Source of the DNA: Deltaproteobacteria bacterium
Lineage (GTDB): Bacteria > Desulfobacterota > JAJRXV01
DNA: 40,173 bases
Direction: 5' to 3'
NCBI GenBank assembly: GCA_024275075.1
Contig: JAJRZU010000022.1
Coordinates: 1 to 40,173 of the forward strand
Below are positions 16,657-25,398 of the stretch, piece by piece. A program made the position numbers and the translations under genes. Positions within the stretch are counted from its first letter, which is position 1; each line of letters starts with the position of its first letter. Under the pieces are notes generated by a model. That model made no database searches. It was not told the DNA's origin and was given only the letters and a program-made list of their open reading frames with translations.

Positions 16657-18027
16657 TTACGCAAACAGCAGTTCAAACATCTCATTGATCGACTGTACCG
16701 GTATGACCGTTATCATCTTCTTGAACTTCGCCCTTAATTTTGACTGCTTAGGGATAATGCACTTCTCAAATCCCATTTTCGCCGCTTCACTTATCCGCTC
16801 TTCCACACTGCGGATTCCACGCACTTCACCGGTAAGGCCGACCTCCCCCAAAATAATCATGTTTGGGGCGACAGGCTTGTTAAGGAAACTCGACGCGATG
16901 CAGGCGACGATACCAAGGTCTACGGCAGGCTCATCCACTTTCACGCCGCCGGCGGCATTCAGGAAAACGTCCTGATCCATCAGGTGCATACCAAGCTTCT
17001 TCTCAAGGACAGCCACCAAAAGCGCGACTCTTCCATGGTCTACCCCGATAGTGGTGCGCCTTGGCATACCGTAATTCGATTTTGTCACCAATGCCTGCAA
17101 CTCGATCAGCAGCGGCCTCGTCCCTTCGAGCGAGCTGACGACAACAGAGCCGGGCGTATTTATCGGTCTTTGCGACAAAAATAGCTCCGACGGGTTCTTC
17201 ACGTCAAGTAGCCCGCGCTCGCACATTTCAAAGACACCAATCTCGTTGGTGGAGCCGAACCGGTTCTTGACAGCCCGCAGAATCCTGTACGGGTGCCCCT
17301 TATCCCCCTCGAAATACAGCACTGTGTCAACCATGTGCTCTAATATTTTTGGGCCGGCGATCTCACCGCCTTTTGTGATATGCCCGATAAATATAACCGG
17401 TATACCGGTTGCTTTAGCAATGTATATCAATCTTGAGGCGCATTCTCGTATCTGGGATACCGTACCGGCGGTAGACCCTAAATCAAGCGTGAAGATAGTC
17501 TGGATAGAGTCAATTATGAAGATCATCGGGGTGATCCGCTTGATTTCATTGATGATGTTCTCTAAAGTCGTCTCGGTCAGGACAAAGATATTCTTTCTGT
17601 CAATCCCTAATCTCTCAGAGCGGATTTTTATCTGGAGTGCGGATTCCTCCCCTGAAATGTATAATATCGGTTCTTTTTTATCCGGCAGGCTCGCGGACAT
17701 CTGTAAAAGCAGGGTCGATTTTCCGATGCCCGGGTCACCACCGATAAGCGTGGCGGCGCCAGCGACGATCCCTCCGCCAAGTACCCTGTTCAGCTCACCG
17801 ATACCGGTATTTAAGCGGAACTCTTTTTGGCAGGAGATTTTACTGATCTGTACGGCAGTAGTGTCAGTCGGGAACATCACGGCGGCGCTTTTTGCGTTTG
17901 CAGCGGCAGCGACGACCTCCTCGGCCAATGAGCTGAACTCACCGCAGTCAGGGCATCTGCCGAGCCACTTCAGTGATTTGAAGCCGCAACTCTGACATAC
18001 AAATACAGTTTTTTGTTTTGATGACAT
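16657..18027 (-). CDS. radA: DNA repair protein RadA (Sms)
   Basis: A RecA-related DnaB-like branch-migration ATPase in homologous recombination and repair. The 456-residue protein has an N-terminal zinc finger (C11-x2-C14 and C25-x2-C28, with KWLGRCPDCG), Walker A GGDPGIGKST at about 91-100, Walker B (MIFIIDSIQT), the RadA-specific KNRFGSTNEIG motif, and a C-terminal Lon-protease-like domain (DVFLNAAGGVKVDEPA). The length and order are standard. Its ATG directly follows the stop of the YjbQ-family gene, so translation is probably coupled. A 91-nt gap separates it from the downstream response-regulator gene. Confidence 0.97.
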   Translation of the reverse strand: MSSKQKTVFVCQSCGFKSLKWLGRCPDCGEFSSLAEEVVAAAANAKSAAVMFPTDTTAVQISKISCQKEFRLNTGIGELNRVLGGGIVAGAATLIGGDPGIGKSTLLLQMSASLPDKKEPILYISGEESALQIKIRSERLGIDRKNIFVLTETTLENIINEIKRITPMIFIIDSIQTIFTLDLGSTAGTVSQIRECASRLIYIAKATGIPVIFIGHITKGGEIAGPKILEHMVDTVLYFEGDKGHPYRILRAVKNRFGSTNEIGVFEMCERGLLDVKNPSELFLSQRPINTPGSVVVSSLEGTRPLLIELQALVTKSNYGMPRRTTIGVDHGRVALLVAVLEKKLGMHLMDQDVFLNAAGGVKVDEPAVDLGIVACIASSFLNKPVAPNMIILGEVGLTGEVRGIRSVEERISEAAKMGFEKCIIPKQSKLRAKFKKMITVIPVQSINEMFELLFA

Positions 18028-18417
18028 TTAATGTACGCTAATTAAAACTTTTCTTTCTCTCGCGCCGTCAAATTCGCAAAAGAAGATGCCCTGCCACCGT
18101 CCAAGAATCAGGTTGCCATTTTCGACCAGGAATGTTTTTGACACCCCGATCACCGAGGATTTTATATGAGCGGCAGAGTTGCCCTCAAGATGCTGATAGT
18201 CACTTTTTAATGGCACTAATTCGCTTAGTTTTCTTAGAATATCTACCTGAACATCTTTGTCGGCATTCTCGTTTACAGTGACTGCGGCGGTCGTGTGCGG
18301 AACGTAGACGATGCAGTACCCGGAGCTTGTGCCGCTCTGTTTTACAATTCTCTTAATTTTTTCAGTAATGTCTATAAATTCGATGTTCTTTGTCGTTTTA
18401 ATAGTCAGTTGTTCCAT
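18028..18417 (-). CDS. YjbQ family (UPF0047) protein
   Basis: A 129-residue single-domain protein. Typical family blocks are present: CIVYVPHTTAAVTVNENAD, YQHLEGNSAAHIKSS and LGRWQGIFFCEFDGARERKV, including the conserved His and Glu residues around the putative active site. Some members have weak thiamine-phosphate synthase activity in vitro; the physiological role is uncertain. It lies between a small membrane protein gene (16-nt gap) and radA (no gap). AAAGGAA precedes its ATG. Confidence 0.92.
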   Translation of the reverse strand: MEQLTIKTTKNIEFIDITEKIKRIVKQSGTSSGYCIVYVPHTTAAVTVNENADKDVQVDILRKLSELVPLKSDYQHLEGNSAAHIKSSVIGVSKTFLVENGNLILGRWQGIFFCEFDGARERKVLISVH

Positions 18418-18432
18418 AGGCGTTCCTTTACG

Positions 18433-18639
18433 TTACTTCTTCAAATCTTTTTTTATATTGTCGATCTTCTTTTCTACTTTCTTCTTCTCACTCTTCATCT
18501 TCTTCTCAAACTTCTCCATATCGTCAGCAACTTTATAGGTTTGCCGCGCCGCTTTTTTTAAATACTTAGAGCCGCCAGATAAGATAAACACAGCTAACGC
18601 TATTGCTAAAACAAATATAAGCAGGATTATTTTTTTCAT
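18433..18639 (-). CDS. Small single-span membrane protein with charged coiled coil
   Basis: A 68-residue product of unknown function. Residues 1-21 form one hydrophobic helix beginning MKK, so it may be a signal anchor. The rest is a Lys/Glu-rich helix with heptad-like spacing (EKFEKKMKSEKKKVEKKID). It starts the minus-strand run that continues into the YjbQ gene 16 nt downstream, and the promoter at 18654-18681 leaves almost no leader. The compact location and the matching promoter support a real gene. I recognise no family. Confidence 0.65.
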   Translation of the reverse strand: MKKIILLIFVLAIALAVFILSGGSKYLKKAARQTYKVADDMEKFEKKMKSEKKKVEKKIDNIKKDLKK

Positions 18640-18653
18640 TTTACTAATCCATA

Positions 18654-18681
18654 ATAATACTTATTTTTATTAAAATGTAAA
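18654..18681 (-). promoter_or_regulatory. Promoter of the small membrane protein-radA run
   Basis: Minus strand: TTTACA (18681-18676), 16-nt spacer, TATTAT (18659-18654). Each element matches consensus in five of six positions. The first ATG lies about 15 nt downstream. Confidence 0.5.
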
Positions 18682-18729
18682 GTAAAAAACAAAAAACCAC
18701 ATTAGTTAAAAAATATCTTTACTTTTTTG

Positions 18730-18735
18730 TATAAT
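18730..18735 (+). promoter_or_regulatory. Candidate -10 element for the multihaem cytochrome
   Basis: TATAAT at 18730-18735 with only a weak TTAAAA at 18706-18711 (18-nt spacing). It is placed correctly for the GTG start at 18796. The weak -35 suggests an activator or an alternative sigma factor (inference). Confidence 0.4.
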
Positions 18736-18795
18736 ATGATAAGTTCATTAGGTTAATTGTCGCGGTAGTTATTTTTGTTTTTAAGAGGGGGAGCA

Positions 18796-21318
18796 GTGGA
18801 AACAAAATTACAGAAGCGTGCTATAATCAAGTCATCTCTCATCTTTTTCATTCTATCCTTATTATTTATCACTAATATAACTACTCTAAAAGCAGAAGAA
18901 GAGAAAGACCCGAACGCCGGTAGTCCGATCAAACTTATCTACCCGAAAAACAATATGATAATCTACGAGCAGCGGGATTGGGTGACCGGTGTCACTACCA
19001 AGAAAAACGCAGAGACTGTGCAATTAATCGTTATCGATAAGAGTACCGGCGATGAGATAGAAAATGACGAAGTGGAAGTGGATTATAATACTTCATTTAT
19101 TTATCCAGTTGAGTATATCCCCGGTATTAACATAATAAAAGTCAACGATTACACGATCAGCATCTTTTACCAGGAAGATGAGGATGTTAAGGCCCCGGAG
19201 AAGTTTAAAGATATGCTTGTGCACCAGTCAGTACCGGATCTTTGTCAGGAGTGCCATGACATTTTCCAGGAGGGTTCGTTCCCGTTAGGTGAGGAGAACC
19301 AGTTAGATATTTGCGATAACTGTCATAAGTCAAGGATATTTAACCGGTTAAGAAAGACATATAAGCAGATACATGAGCCGGTAAAGAAAGGGGAATGCAA
19401 TACCTGCCATGAGATACATATCTCTGAAAATGATCATATGCTTGTAAAGCCCCAGAACGAGCTTTGCGCGGAGTGCCATAAGGATTTCATAAAGAAAGTC
19501 AGGAAGGAGAAGTTTGTACACTTAGGCGACCTGTTTGACCGGATCTGCACCAAGTGTCACAATCCTCACTCCTCAAATTTGAAAGCGCTTATGCGGGACG
19601 TAAGGAAGGGCGTTTGTACAAAATGTCACGAGGCGTTCTCTGGAGAGAAGGCGGGGGTAGAGTACAAGTCTATCCATAAACCGGTGGTACAGGGTAAATG
19701 CTTTCTGTGCCATGACATTCACAGTGGTCGCAACAAGATGTACCTGATCAAAGATGACGCCACGGAGACCTGTAAATTTTGTCACGCTAAGAATGTAGGC
19801 GCCGGGCACGGTGCAAAGCTTGCCAAGTGTACAGAGTGCCATAATGCGCACATCTCGGATAAAGAGGGGCTTTTTACTGACAAGGGGAAAGCTAAGTGTT
19901 TGGGATGCCACAAGGATTTAGTGTACAAGAAGGATATTGAGAAGAAGGGGGAGTGCCAGCTATGTCACAATCCTCATACGAGCCGGAATGTTCAGATGGC
20001 TAAAATGTCGTGCAATAACTGTCATGACGCAAGCGTGCTTACTAAAAAGCATAGTGATATGACGCCAAGTTTCGATAAATGTTCAAAGTGTCATGAGATG
20101 CATGGCGAACTTGGCAAAGCGTTGTTAAAACGTAATTCTCATCCATTGAAAGAGAAGAGATGCAAGGGCTGCCACAAGAACAAAGAGCCATCTACGGCGA
20201 GGACTTCCTGTCTGGAGTGTCACAAGGGAGTCTATGGCGCGAAGCATCCTGAAACTATAGCGAACGAAGAAAGCTGCGTCAATTGTCATATCGTTCATGG
20301 CGGCGGAGTCGAGAAGATGCTCGCAAAGAACCAGCACAAGCCGTTTAAAGAGGGCAAGTGTGATGAATGCCATAAGAGCATCGAAGAGTCCTTGGTGTTA
20401 TCTGAGAAAGCGGAATCAGGCGAGCTTTGCCTTAGATGCCACAAGGATATCGGTCTTGACGAGAACAAGGAGCCGTACGCAACGCTGCATAAACCGTTTA
20501 AGGACAGGCAGTGTATAAAGTGCCATGAGACACACGCGTCCACCGCACCAAAGCTGCAACGCAAAAGCGGCTTTGCGTTCTGTTACATGTGTCATAAAAA
20601 CTTTACATTAGACAACAATGGTAAGCAGATGTTCTCAATCCATCAACCGATAAGCGCGGGTATGTGTTTAAAGTGTCATTATCCTCATGGCTCTCAGAAC
20701 GCAAAGTTGCTGCGAAAGACCTCGAAAGACCTTTGTTTTAGCTGTCACAAAAATTTCTTGTTTAGAGAGGCGAAGGCGCAGGCACCGAAACCAAGAGGCA
20801 GAATGACGAAGAAGGCAGTCGGGGAACTTAAGCCCGCGATGATACCTTATAAGACTGTCCACAAACCTATAGAAGAGGAAGGGTGCCCGATATGCCACAG
20901 CCCGCACTCCTCAAAGATAAAGAAACTGTTATTGCCCAAAGACGATACATTCTTCTGCTACAAATGCCATGAAGATTTTACTGTAAGTAGTGCCGGTGAG
21001 AAAATGGCGTCTGTTCATGAACCTGTCCTTAAAGAGGATTGTCTGAAATGCCACGTAGAACACGCGAACGATAACCCGAAGTTGTTGAGAAAGATACCAA
21101 ACGCATTATGCCTTGACTGCCACAAACTTTCAAGAGACCATCACCAGCTTAACAGGACTAATCTTGAAAGAATGGTTAAAATACCCGAGTCCTTCATCCT
21201 TGTCGGTACGGACTTGTTATGCACAAACTGCCATAACCCACATTCTTCCAAGGTGAAGTCATTGTTCGTGAAAGCCAAAAGGGAGCTGTGTACAAACTGT
21301 CATTCGTCGGTACCATAA
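18796..21318 (+). CDS. 28-haem c-type cytochrome (doubled CXXCH repeats)
   Basis: An 840-residue exported cytochrome with 28 CXXCH haem-binding motifs, from about residue 150 to the C-terminus. Most occur as pairs in the doubled-CXXCH pattern: CxxCHxxH then about 18 residues, then CxxCH, with HKP-type His spacers. I start at GTG 18796 because AGAGGGGGAG precedes it; a TTG seven codons upstream has no such site. A signal or anchor helix (about residues 15-32) is followed by a haem-free beta-rich domain of roughly 100 residues, perhaps Ig- or carbohydrate-binding-like, before the haems. The family conducts electrons across the periplasm or envelope. A porin gene converges downstream. No catalytic haem motif such as CXXCK is seen, so an electron conduit is more likely than an enzyme. 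Confidence 0.93.
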   Translation: METKLQKRAIIKSSLIFFILSLLFITNITTLKAEEEKDPNAGSPIKLIYPKNNMIIYEQRDWVTGVTTKKNAETVQLIVIDKSTGDEIENDEVEVDYNTSFIYPVEYIPGINIIKVNDYTISIFYQEDEDVKAPEKFKDMLVHQSVPDLCQECHDIFQEGSFPLGEENQLDICDNCHKSRIFNRLRKTYKQIHEPVKKGECNTCHEIHISENDHMLVKPQNELCAECHKDFIKKVRKEKFVHLGDLFDRICTKCHNPHSSNLKALMRDVRKGVCTKCHEAFSGEKAGVEYKSIHKPVVQGKCFLCHDIHSGRNKMYLIKDDATETCKFCHAKNVGAGHGAKLAKCTECHNAHISDKEGLFTDKGKAKCLGCHKDLVYKKDIEKKGECQLCHNPHTSRNVQMAKMSCNNCHDASVLTKKHSDMTPSFDKCSKCHEMHGELGKALLKRNSHPLKEKRCKGCHKNKEPSTARTSCLECHKGVYGAKHPETIANEESCVNCHIVHGGGVEKMLAKNQHKPFKEGKCDECHKSIEESLVLSEKAESGELCLRCHKDIGLDENKEPYATLHKPFKDRQCIKCHETHASTAPKLQRKSGFAFCYMCHKNFTLDNNGKQMFSIHQPISAGMCLKCHYPHGSQNAKLLRKTSKDLCFSCHKNFLFREAKAQAPKPRGRMTKKAVGELKPAMIPYKTVHKPIEEEGCPICHSPHSSKIKKLLLPKDDTFFCYKCHEDFTVSSAGEKMASVHEPVLKEDCLKCHVEHANDNPKLLRKIPNALCLDCHKLSRDHHQLNRTNLERMVKIPESFILVGTDLLCTNCHNPHSSKVKSLFVKAKRELCTNCHSSVP

Positions 21319-22027
21319 AGGATAAATGTTGGTTAAGGGAATTCAGCGGAGCTGGGTTGGCTGGGTTGGAGCGCGAAAGGTCATGAGAGTCTATTTATGT
21401 AAAATAAATACCTTTTCTAATACCCCTTCAACAAAAACCAGAAAGCCGACGACGGCTCTCTTTGGAAGACCAATACTCGTCAACTTGAACCTGATTATTA
21501 AAAGCCTGTTTCTGATAAAGTGATCAAGGAAACTTCTTACATCGCAATTTAATTTATCCTTACTTCTTAACTTCTTTTCCATCTTCTTACTCCGACCTTT
21601 ACTTCCTTATCGGAAAGTCTTACAAAATCTTTAACAGGCTCGCCTGTTTTTGCGGATTAATTCCCCGTAGCCTGCCGCGAGAGTTAATCCTTATATCCCG
21701 TCAGCTTGTTGCGGGGTAGTTCCTCAGGGTTCTCCTTCTTTTTCCCTTAGTCTAACCTTCTCCCATGAAATATTCATCTCAAGGGAGAAGGCGACTTAGG
21801 TTCCCTCATTATTAATGAGGAGAAGGCGATTACATTATATACAAGCATAAATTATGCCAATAATTTAAAAACCGTGAAAAATTATAGATGGGATTGATTT
21901 TATTATATAAATAAACAAATTTTTTTTACAGGGGTTGTCATTGAGGTTAATGATTAATGAAAATAGTGGGAAATAATTCTATGAAATGGCGTTAAATGAC
22001 AAAAAATGTCAATGATGTTTAATAACA
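21319..22027. other. Gene-free stretch with hairpins, between cytochrome and porin
   Basis: About 700 nt with no convincing gene; short reading frames on both strands have no family likeness, no ribosome site and no domain. It contains AACAGGC-TC-GCCTGTT (21633), GGATTAA/TTAATCC arms around CCCCG (21654-21693), CCTTCTCCC/GGGAGAAGG (21756-21791) and CCTCATT/AATGAGG (21804-21820). The last 190 nt are AT-rich. Confidence 0.6.
21633..21651 (+). terminator. Possible terminator hairpin AACAGGC/GCCTGTT plus T run
   Basis: A 7-bp inverted repeat followed by TTTT on the plus strand, about 315 nt after the cytochrome gene. Nearly the same sequence occurs at 24180-24199, so it may be a dispersed repeat rather than a dedicated terminator. 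Confidence 0.4.
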
Positions 22028-22057
22028 AAAAGAGGGGAGAAATCTCCCCCCCTCTTT
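22028..22057 (-). terminator. Terminator of the porin gene
   Basis: AAAGAGGGGAGA pairs with TCTCC...CCTCTTT around a short loop. Read on the minus strand the stem ends in CTCTTTTTGTT, giving a T run 31-60 nt after the porin stop codon. Confidence 0.75.
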
Positions 22058-22087
22058 CATATAAGTTTACTTATTGTAAAATTACGC

Positions 22088-23323
22088 CTACCAGTTCACT
22101 ACAAGCCCGACAATAATGTCATCGTCATCAGCGTCTTCCACCACTGTCCCGTCTTCGTACTCATCTTTATATTCGCTGTGTCTGTACTCGGCTTTTAGTT
22201 TCGTGTTCTTGTACAGCTCATAACCGACACCGACGCTGTACTCTGATTTCTCGTTATCTAATCTCTTCTTGCCGTAGTTGTCGTCACTCGTGTCAGTGTT
22301 GTAAAGGTAGCCGTCATCATATACGCCGTACCTGAAAGCAAGCTCTAAATTTTCAACCAATGGGCTGAAGCTAAGCTGCGCATAGTACCCTGAAACATCC
22401 CTGTCCTCTGGCGCTGGTGCGGTTGCGCCATCACCGATCTCCGTGGCGCTCCCGGCAATAGCGTTTTCGTCTTTGCCGCCGACTACCTCGGCAATGATAA
22501 CACTGCTAAGCGGGCAGTTATACAGGTCTTTACCATCGATCCTCAGGTGAGCTCCCCACCGGTTGGAAACGTTTTCCATTGCTTCGTCATACTTACCGGT
22601 GACGTAAGAGCCGCCGGCCCTCAGGCCGTCAAGAGGTGTGACAGAGAGTCTTGCGCCGACAGACCTGTTCCTGTTGCTGTCCTTGGCGAGCCCGCCGCTT
22701 GCAGCGTCACCGTTTATTACATATAGATCCAAATCGGCAATACCGGCGATATCCTGAGCGATACCGATACCGACATCTGTCCAGGTACCTTTGATGATAT
22801 TACCCTTCTTCATTACCTTTGGCCTTGTTATCAACTTGTTCTTGTCCCCTGGATAGCTTTCATACTCGATACCGAACGGTACATAAAAGATACCGGCGAA
22901 TATCCTTGTCTCTTTTACTGGTGTTATTGAGATGGCCGCGCTGTCCACCTTAAACTCACCAGAGCCTTCATGTTTCACTTCAGTAACGACGTCCACAGCG
23001 TCGTCACCGGCGCCTACTGTCGCTGTTTCCACCTCTAATTCCGGTTCTAACACAGGGAAATGCTCATATTCAAACTCCGCGGATACAGAAACTTTACCTG
23101 GTACAATATCTGTCCCCATCCAGATAACTATCTTGTGAGCATCAAATGTCTCATACTCACCCTCTGTGTCCCAGTACTCAAACTCGTAGTAACCGTGCAG
23201 ATCCATACCAGAAGAAGAGCCGAGCTCCACCCCCCCCAAGTCAAACTCCTCTGCCGCCAGACTAACTGACGCAAGTAATACTAATGTTAATAATGTTGTT
23301 AATAGCAATAATGCTTTTCTCAT
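22088..23323 (-). CDS. Outer-membrane porin, exported beta-barrel
   Basis: A 411-residue protein with a clear signal peptide (MRKALLLL...SLAAEE, cleavage near residue 23) and alternating aromatic/polar strands typical of a barrel. It ends in VVNW, a C-terminal aromatic residue as expected for insertion by the Bam machinery. A DLHGYYEFEYWDTEGEYETF strand opens the mature part and acidic turns are common. It resembles phosphate-selective/DcaP-like porins in general form, but I cannot name a family. It is transcribed alone, with AAAGGAGG before the ATG, and converges on the 28-haem cytochrome gene, so a porin-cytochrome link is possible but unproved. It ends at TAG at the natural C-terminus. Confidence 0.82.
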   Translation of the reverse strand: MRKALLLLTTLLTLVLLASVSLAAEEFDLGGVELGSSSGMDLHGYYEFEYWDTEGEYETFDAHKIVIWMGTDIVPGKVSVSAEFEYEHFPVLEPELEVETATVGAGDDAVDVVTEVKHEGSGEFKVDSAAISITPVKETRIFAGIFYVPFGIEYESYPGDKNKLITRPKVMKKGNIIKGTWTDVGIGIAQDIAGIADLDLYVINGDAASGGLAKDSNRNRSVGARLSVTPLDGLRAGGSYVTGKYDEAMENVSNRWGAHLRIDGKDLYNCPLSSVIIAEVVGGKDENAIAGSATEIGDGATAPAPEDRDVSGYYAQLSFSPLVENLELAFRYGVYDDGYLYNTDTSDDNYGKKRLDNEKSEYSVGVGYELYKNTKLKAEYRHSEYKDEYEDGTVVEDADDDDIIVGLVVNW

Positions 23324-23425
23324 GTGCCCCTCCTTTGATAATTTTTTACAGCTTTTATTAGTTGACCTGATTAACGTTTAATTCACCCCAAGCAAGTATC
23401 GCCTGATTATGTGAAACATTATATC

Positions 23426-24031
23426 TCATCTTTTAAAGACAAAATAACCAAATGCTTTGTTAAGGTTATTTTTAATCACATCAGTGTTCTTCTTGAACTC
23501 CTCAAGGTTCGTCGGATCGGCGTACAGCTTATCTAACCGCTCAAACGCCTTGCTAATCTCACTGTTTAAAGAGGTGCCTTTCTTCTTGTCATAGCTCTTG
23601 ACGTTACCGCGCAGGACACCAGTATAATAAATCTTACATATCTCAAGCTTGCTCTTGGAATATTCTGCATCCTTAAGCTCCTTCTGGATCATTATCTCAA
23701 ATTTTTCTATAGTCGATAAGTATATAAGGTTTGCAAGGAGCTTCACTACCCGCTTGAAGTTTTTGTCTGAAATGGCGCTCTTAAGCTCCGGCAGGAGATT
23801 AAACCCGAAGAACTTGTCCATATTAGCGATCGGGGTCGAAACGTTCTCGATAACTTTTGTCACCTTCTCCCAATCATTCGCTTTTACCGCGGAGATAGAA
23901 TTCCTGAAAGCGTTCAAAACAGGGTCATTCTCAGCAGAACCGCTATAACCATAAGGGAAAGCGACCGCAGGCAACATAAGAATTAAAATGATCACTGCCG
24001 CTATGCTATTTTTTAAACCCTCTCTCCTCAT
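23426..24031 (-). CDS. Exported helical protein of unknown function
   Basis: About 201 residues from ATG 24031, where GGAG precedes and a typical signal peptide follows (KNSIAAVIILILMLPAVAFP, ending before YGYSG). An upstream in-frame ATG at 24103 would add 24 charged residues before the signal and is less likely. The mature part is mostly helical and rich in Lys, Asn and Ile, with no Cys pair or catalytic motif that I can see. It lies upstream of the porin gene on the same strand, 102 nt away, so both may serve the same envelope process. No family is recognised. Confidence 0.65.
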   Translation of the reverse strand: MRREGLKNSIAAVIILILMLPAVAFPYGYSGSAENDPVLNAFRNSISAVKANDWEKVTKVIENVSTPIANMDKFFGFNLLPELKSAISDKNFKRVVKLLANLIYLSTIEKFEIMIQKELKDAEYSKSKLEICKIYYTGVLRGNVKSYDKKKGTSLNSEISKAFERLDKLYADPTNLEEFKKNTDVIKNNLNKAFGYFVFKR

Positions 24032-24179
24032 CTTCTCCGCCCATTTTTTTGTTAAAAAGAGATAATGCATCAAGTCCCTTGTATAATCCCCCCTCCTTCT
24101 CAAATAATCAATTATCTTATACGGTTATTAGAACCTTTTTTTAAACTACCGTACTTTTTTTACTATGTCAAGTTTTTTC

Positions 24180-24199
24180 AACAGGCTAGCCTGTTTTTT
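24180..24199. repeat. AACAGGC-TA-GCCTGTT hairpin, second copy
   Basis: AACAGGC/GCCTGTT followed by TTTT, like 21633-21651; a looser relative (AACAGG/CCTGTT) lies at 31878-31893. No plus-strand gene ends just before it, so I list it as a repeat rather than a terminator. Confidence 0.6.
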
Positions 24200-24245
24200 G
24201 TGGCGCTGATTCTTTGTATTTTGCTGCGAGGAAATTCAATACCAA

Positions 24246-24300
24246 GGGCATGTTGCCCAATGCAATAAGGGGAATTTGTACTGTAAAGAAATTGCCCTGG
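24246..24300. repeat. GGGCATGTTGCCC repeat, 55-nt form (palindrome copy 6 at 24246-24258)
   Basis: Closely matches 2053-2105 in the ileS leader, with shared segments GGGCATGTTGCCCAAT, GGAATTTGTA and TGTAAAGAAATT. Confidence 0.8.
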
Positions 24301-24410
24301 TAACTTTTTCTTACCCGGGTAGGTACTTTTTCCCTCTATCTGGCCATGCTGCACAGTAGCAGAACATGTAATGCCAATAGATACACCCAGTTACGCGCCA
24401 TGCCCCTTGG

Positions 24411-24426
24411 TGGCACATATATTGCT
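24411..24426 (+). promoter_or_regulatory. Sigma-54 (-24/-12) promoter for flgF
   Basis: TGGCAC-N5-TTGCT is an exact match to the RpoN consensus, with GG and GC at the correct 10-nt separation. The predicted start is near 24437, 27 nt before the flgF ATG. Sigma-54 control of rod and hook genes is common, and an NtrC-type activator would be required. Confidence 0.85.
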
Positions 24427-24463
24427 TCATTGCTATCAAAGCAATCAATAATAGGGGAAAACG

Positions 24464-25243
24464 ATGTTTACTGGTCTTTACACTTCCGCAGCGGGTATGT
24501 TGGCGCAGATGAAAAATCTGGAGGTTATCTCAAACAACCTCGCGAATATCAACTCGACCGGCTACAAAAAAGACCAGAGCATCTTCCGTACATTTTATGA
24601 TGACGCCATAAACGCAACTGCCTCATCAAACGGCACTCTGACAAACAAAGATTTCAACAGCATGGTCGTTATTGAAAGAACCGTATCTGATTTCAGCGAA
24701 GGGTTGATAAAGAAGACCGGCAACCCGCTTGACCTTACAATAACCGGTGACGGGTTCTTTGAGCTGCAAGGGGCAAACGGCGAGACCTACTTTACAAGAG
24801 CGGGCAACTTCCAGATGAACGAAACCGGTGAGATAGTCAACGCAACGGGGCTGAACCTTATGGGCGATATTGCCGCGATAACTATAGAGGCAGGCGCCAG
24901 CTCCCTGGAATCCAAAGGGATAACATTCAGCGAAGAGGGGGTATTAAGCGTCGGTGACGCCGAACTCGACAGGCTAAGCATATTCAGGTTTGTTGATAAC
25001 AGCCGCCTGAAAAAGATCGGGAACAACCTGTACGTCAATGAGAGTGCGGGCAATGTCTCCGATGAACCTTTTGAGGGCAAGATTGTCCAGCACCACCTTG
25101 AGATGTCAAACGTCAACCCGGTGCAGGAGCTGACCCGGATGATCGTCGCGCAAAGGGCTTTTGAGGCATACCAGAGAGTTATGAGAACGATCATGGATGA
25201 TACGACGGAGAAATCGATAAGTCTTGTCGGCAGGAAGGGCTAA
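24464..25243 (+). CDS. flgF: Flagellar proximal rod protein FlgF
   Basis: A rod subunit of the flagellar basal body, exported by the flagellar type III system without a cleaved signal. The 259-residue protein has the flagellar basal-body rod N-terminal motif (MFTGLYTSAAGMLAQM, SNNLANINSTGYKK), a central D1 part containing NPLDLTITGDGFFELQ, and the C-terminal rod motif (LEMSNVNPVQELTRMIVAQRAFEAYQR). It differs from the next gene by being shorter at the first motif and by lacking the FlgG-typical WTSATGM. It is the first gene of the cluster, downstream of the sigma-54 promoter. FlgF versus a FlgG paralogue rests on order and the first motif. Confidence 0.88.
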   Translation: MFTGLYTSAAGMLAQMKNLEVISNNLANINSTGYKKDQSIFRTFYDDAINATASSNGTLTNKDFNSMVVIERTVSDFSEGLIKKTGNPLDLTITGDGFFELQGANGETYFTRAGNFQMNETGEIVNATGLNLMGDIAAITIEAGASSLESKGITFSEEGVLSVGDAELDRLSIFRFVDNSRLKKIGNNLYVNESAGNVSDEPFEGKIVQHHLEMSNVNPVQELTRMIVAQRAFEAYQRVMRTIMDDTTEKSISLVGRKG

Positions 25244-25287
25244 AAATAACTAAATCACGCAGTTAGTGTTTCACAATGAAAAACAGG

Positions 25288-25300
25288 GGGCATGATGCCT
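25288..25300. repeat. Degenerate GGGCAT palindrome copy 7
   Basis: GGGCATGATGCCT, one base off the palindrome, in the flgF-flgG gap. A second inverted repeat (AACTTA/TAAGTT) follows at about 25348-25361. Confidence 0.55.
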
Positions 25301-25398
25301 CAGTCATTAAAAGGTTTAAGATAGATACTGATAATGTATAAAAAAACTTAATAAGTTATTACTTGACTTATTTCATTAAAAGAGGAGGAATTTATCTT

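Larger units (their letters stand above)
24032..24463. other. Divergent control region before the flagellar cluster
   Basis: This 430-nt gap holds a TTGACA box on the minus strand (about 24172-24167) with no good -10, the AACAGGC hairpin, one long copy of the GGGCATGTTGCCC repeat, and a sigma-54 promoter at 24411-24426. I see no gene in it. Confidence 0.6.

Noticed and set aside
21391-21582. Short open frames between the cytochrome and porin genes
   Set aside because: They have no ribosome site and no similarity, and the opposite strand has a frame of the same size. The region is full of hairpins.
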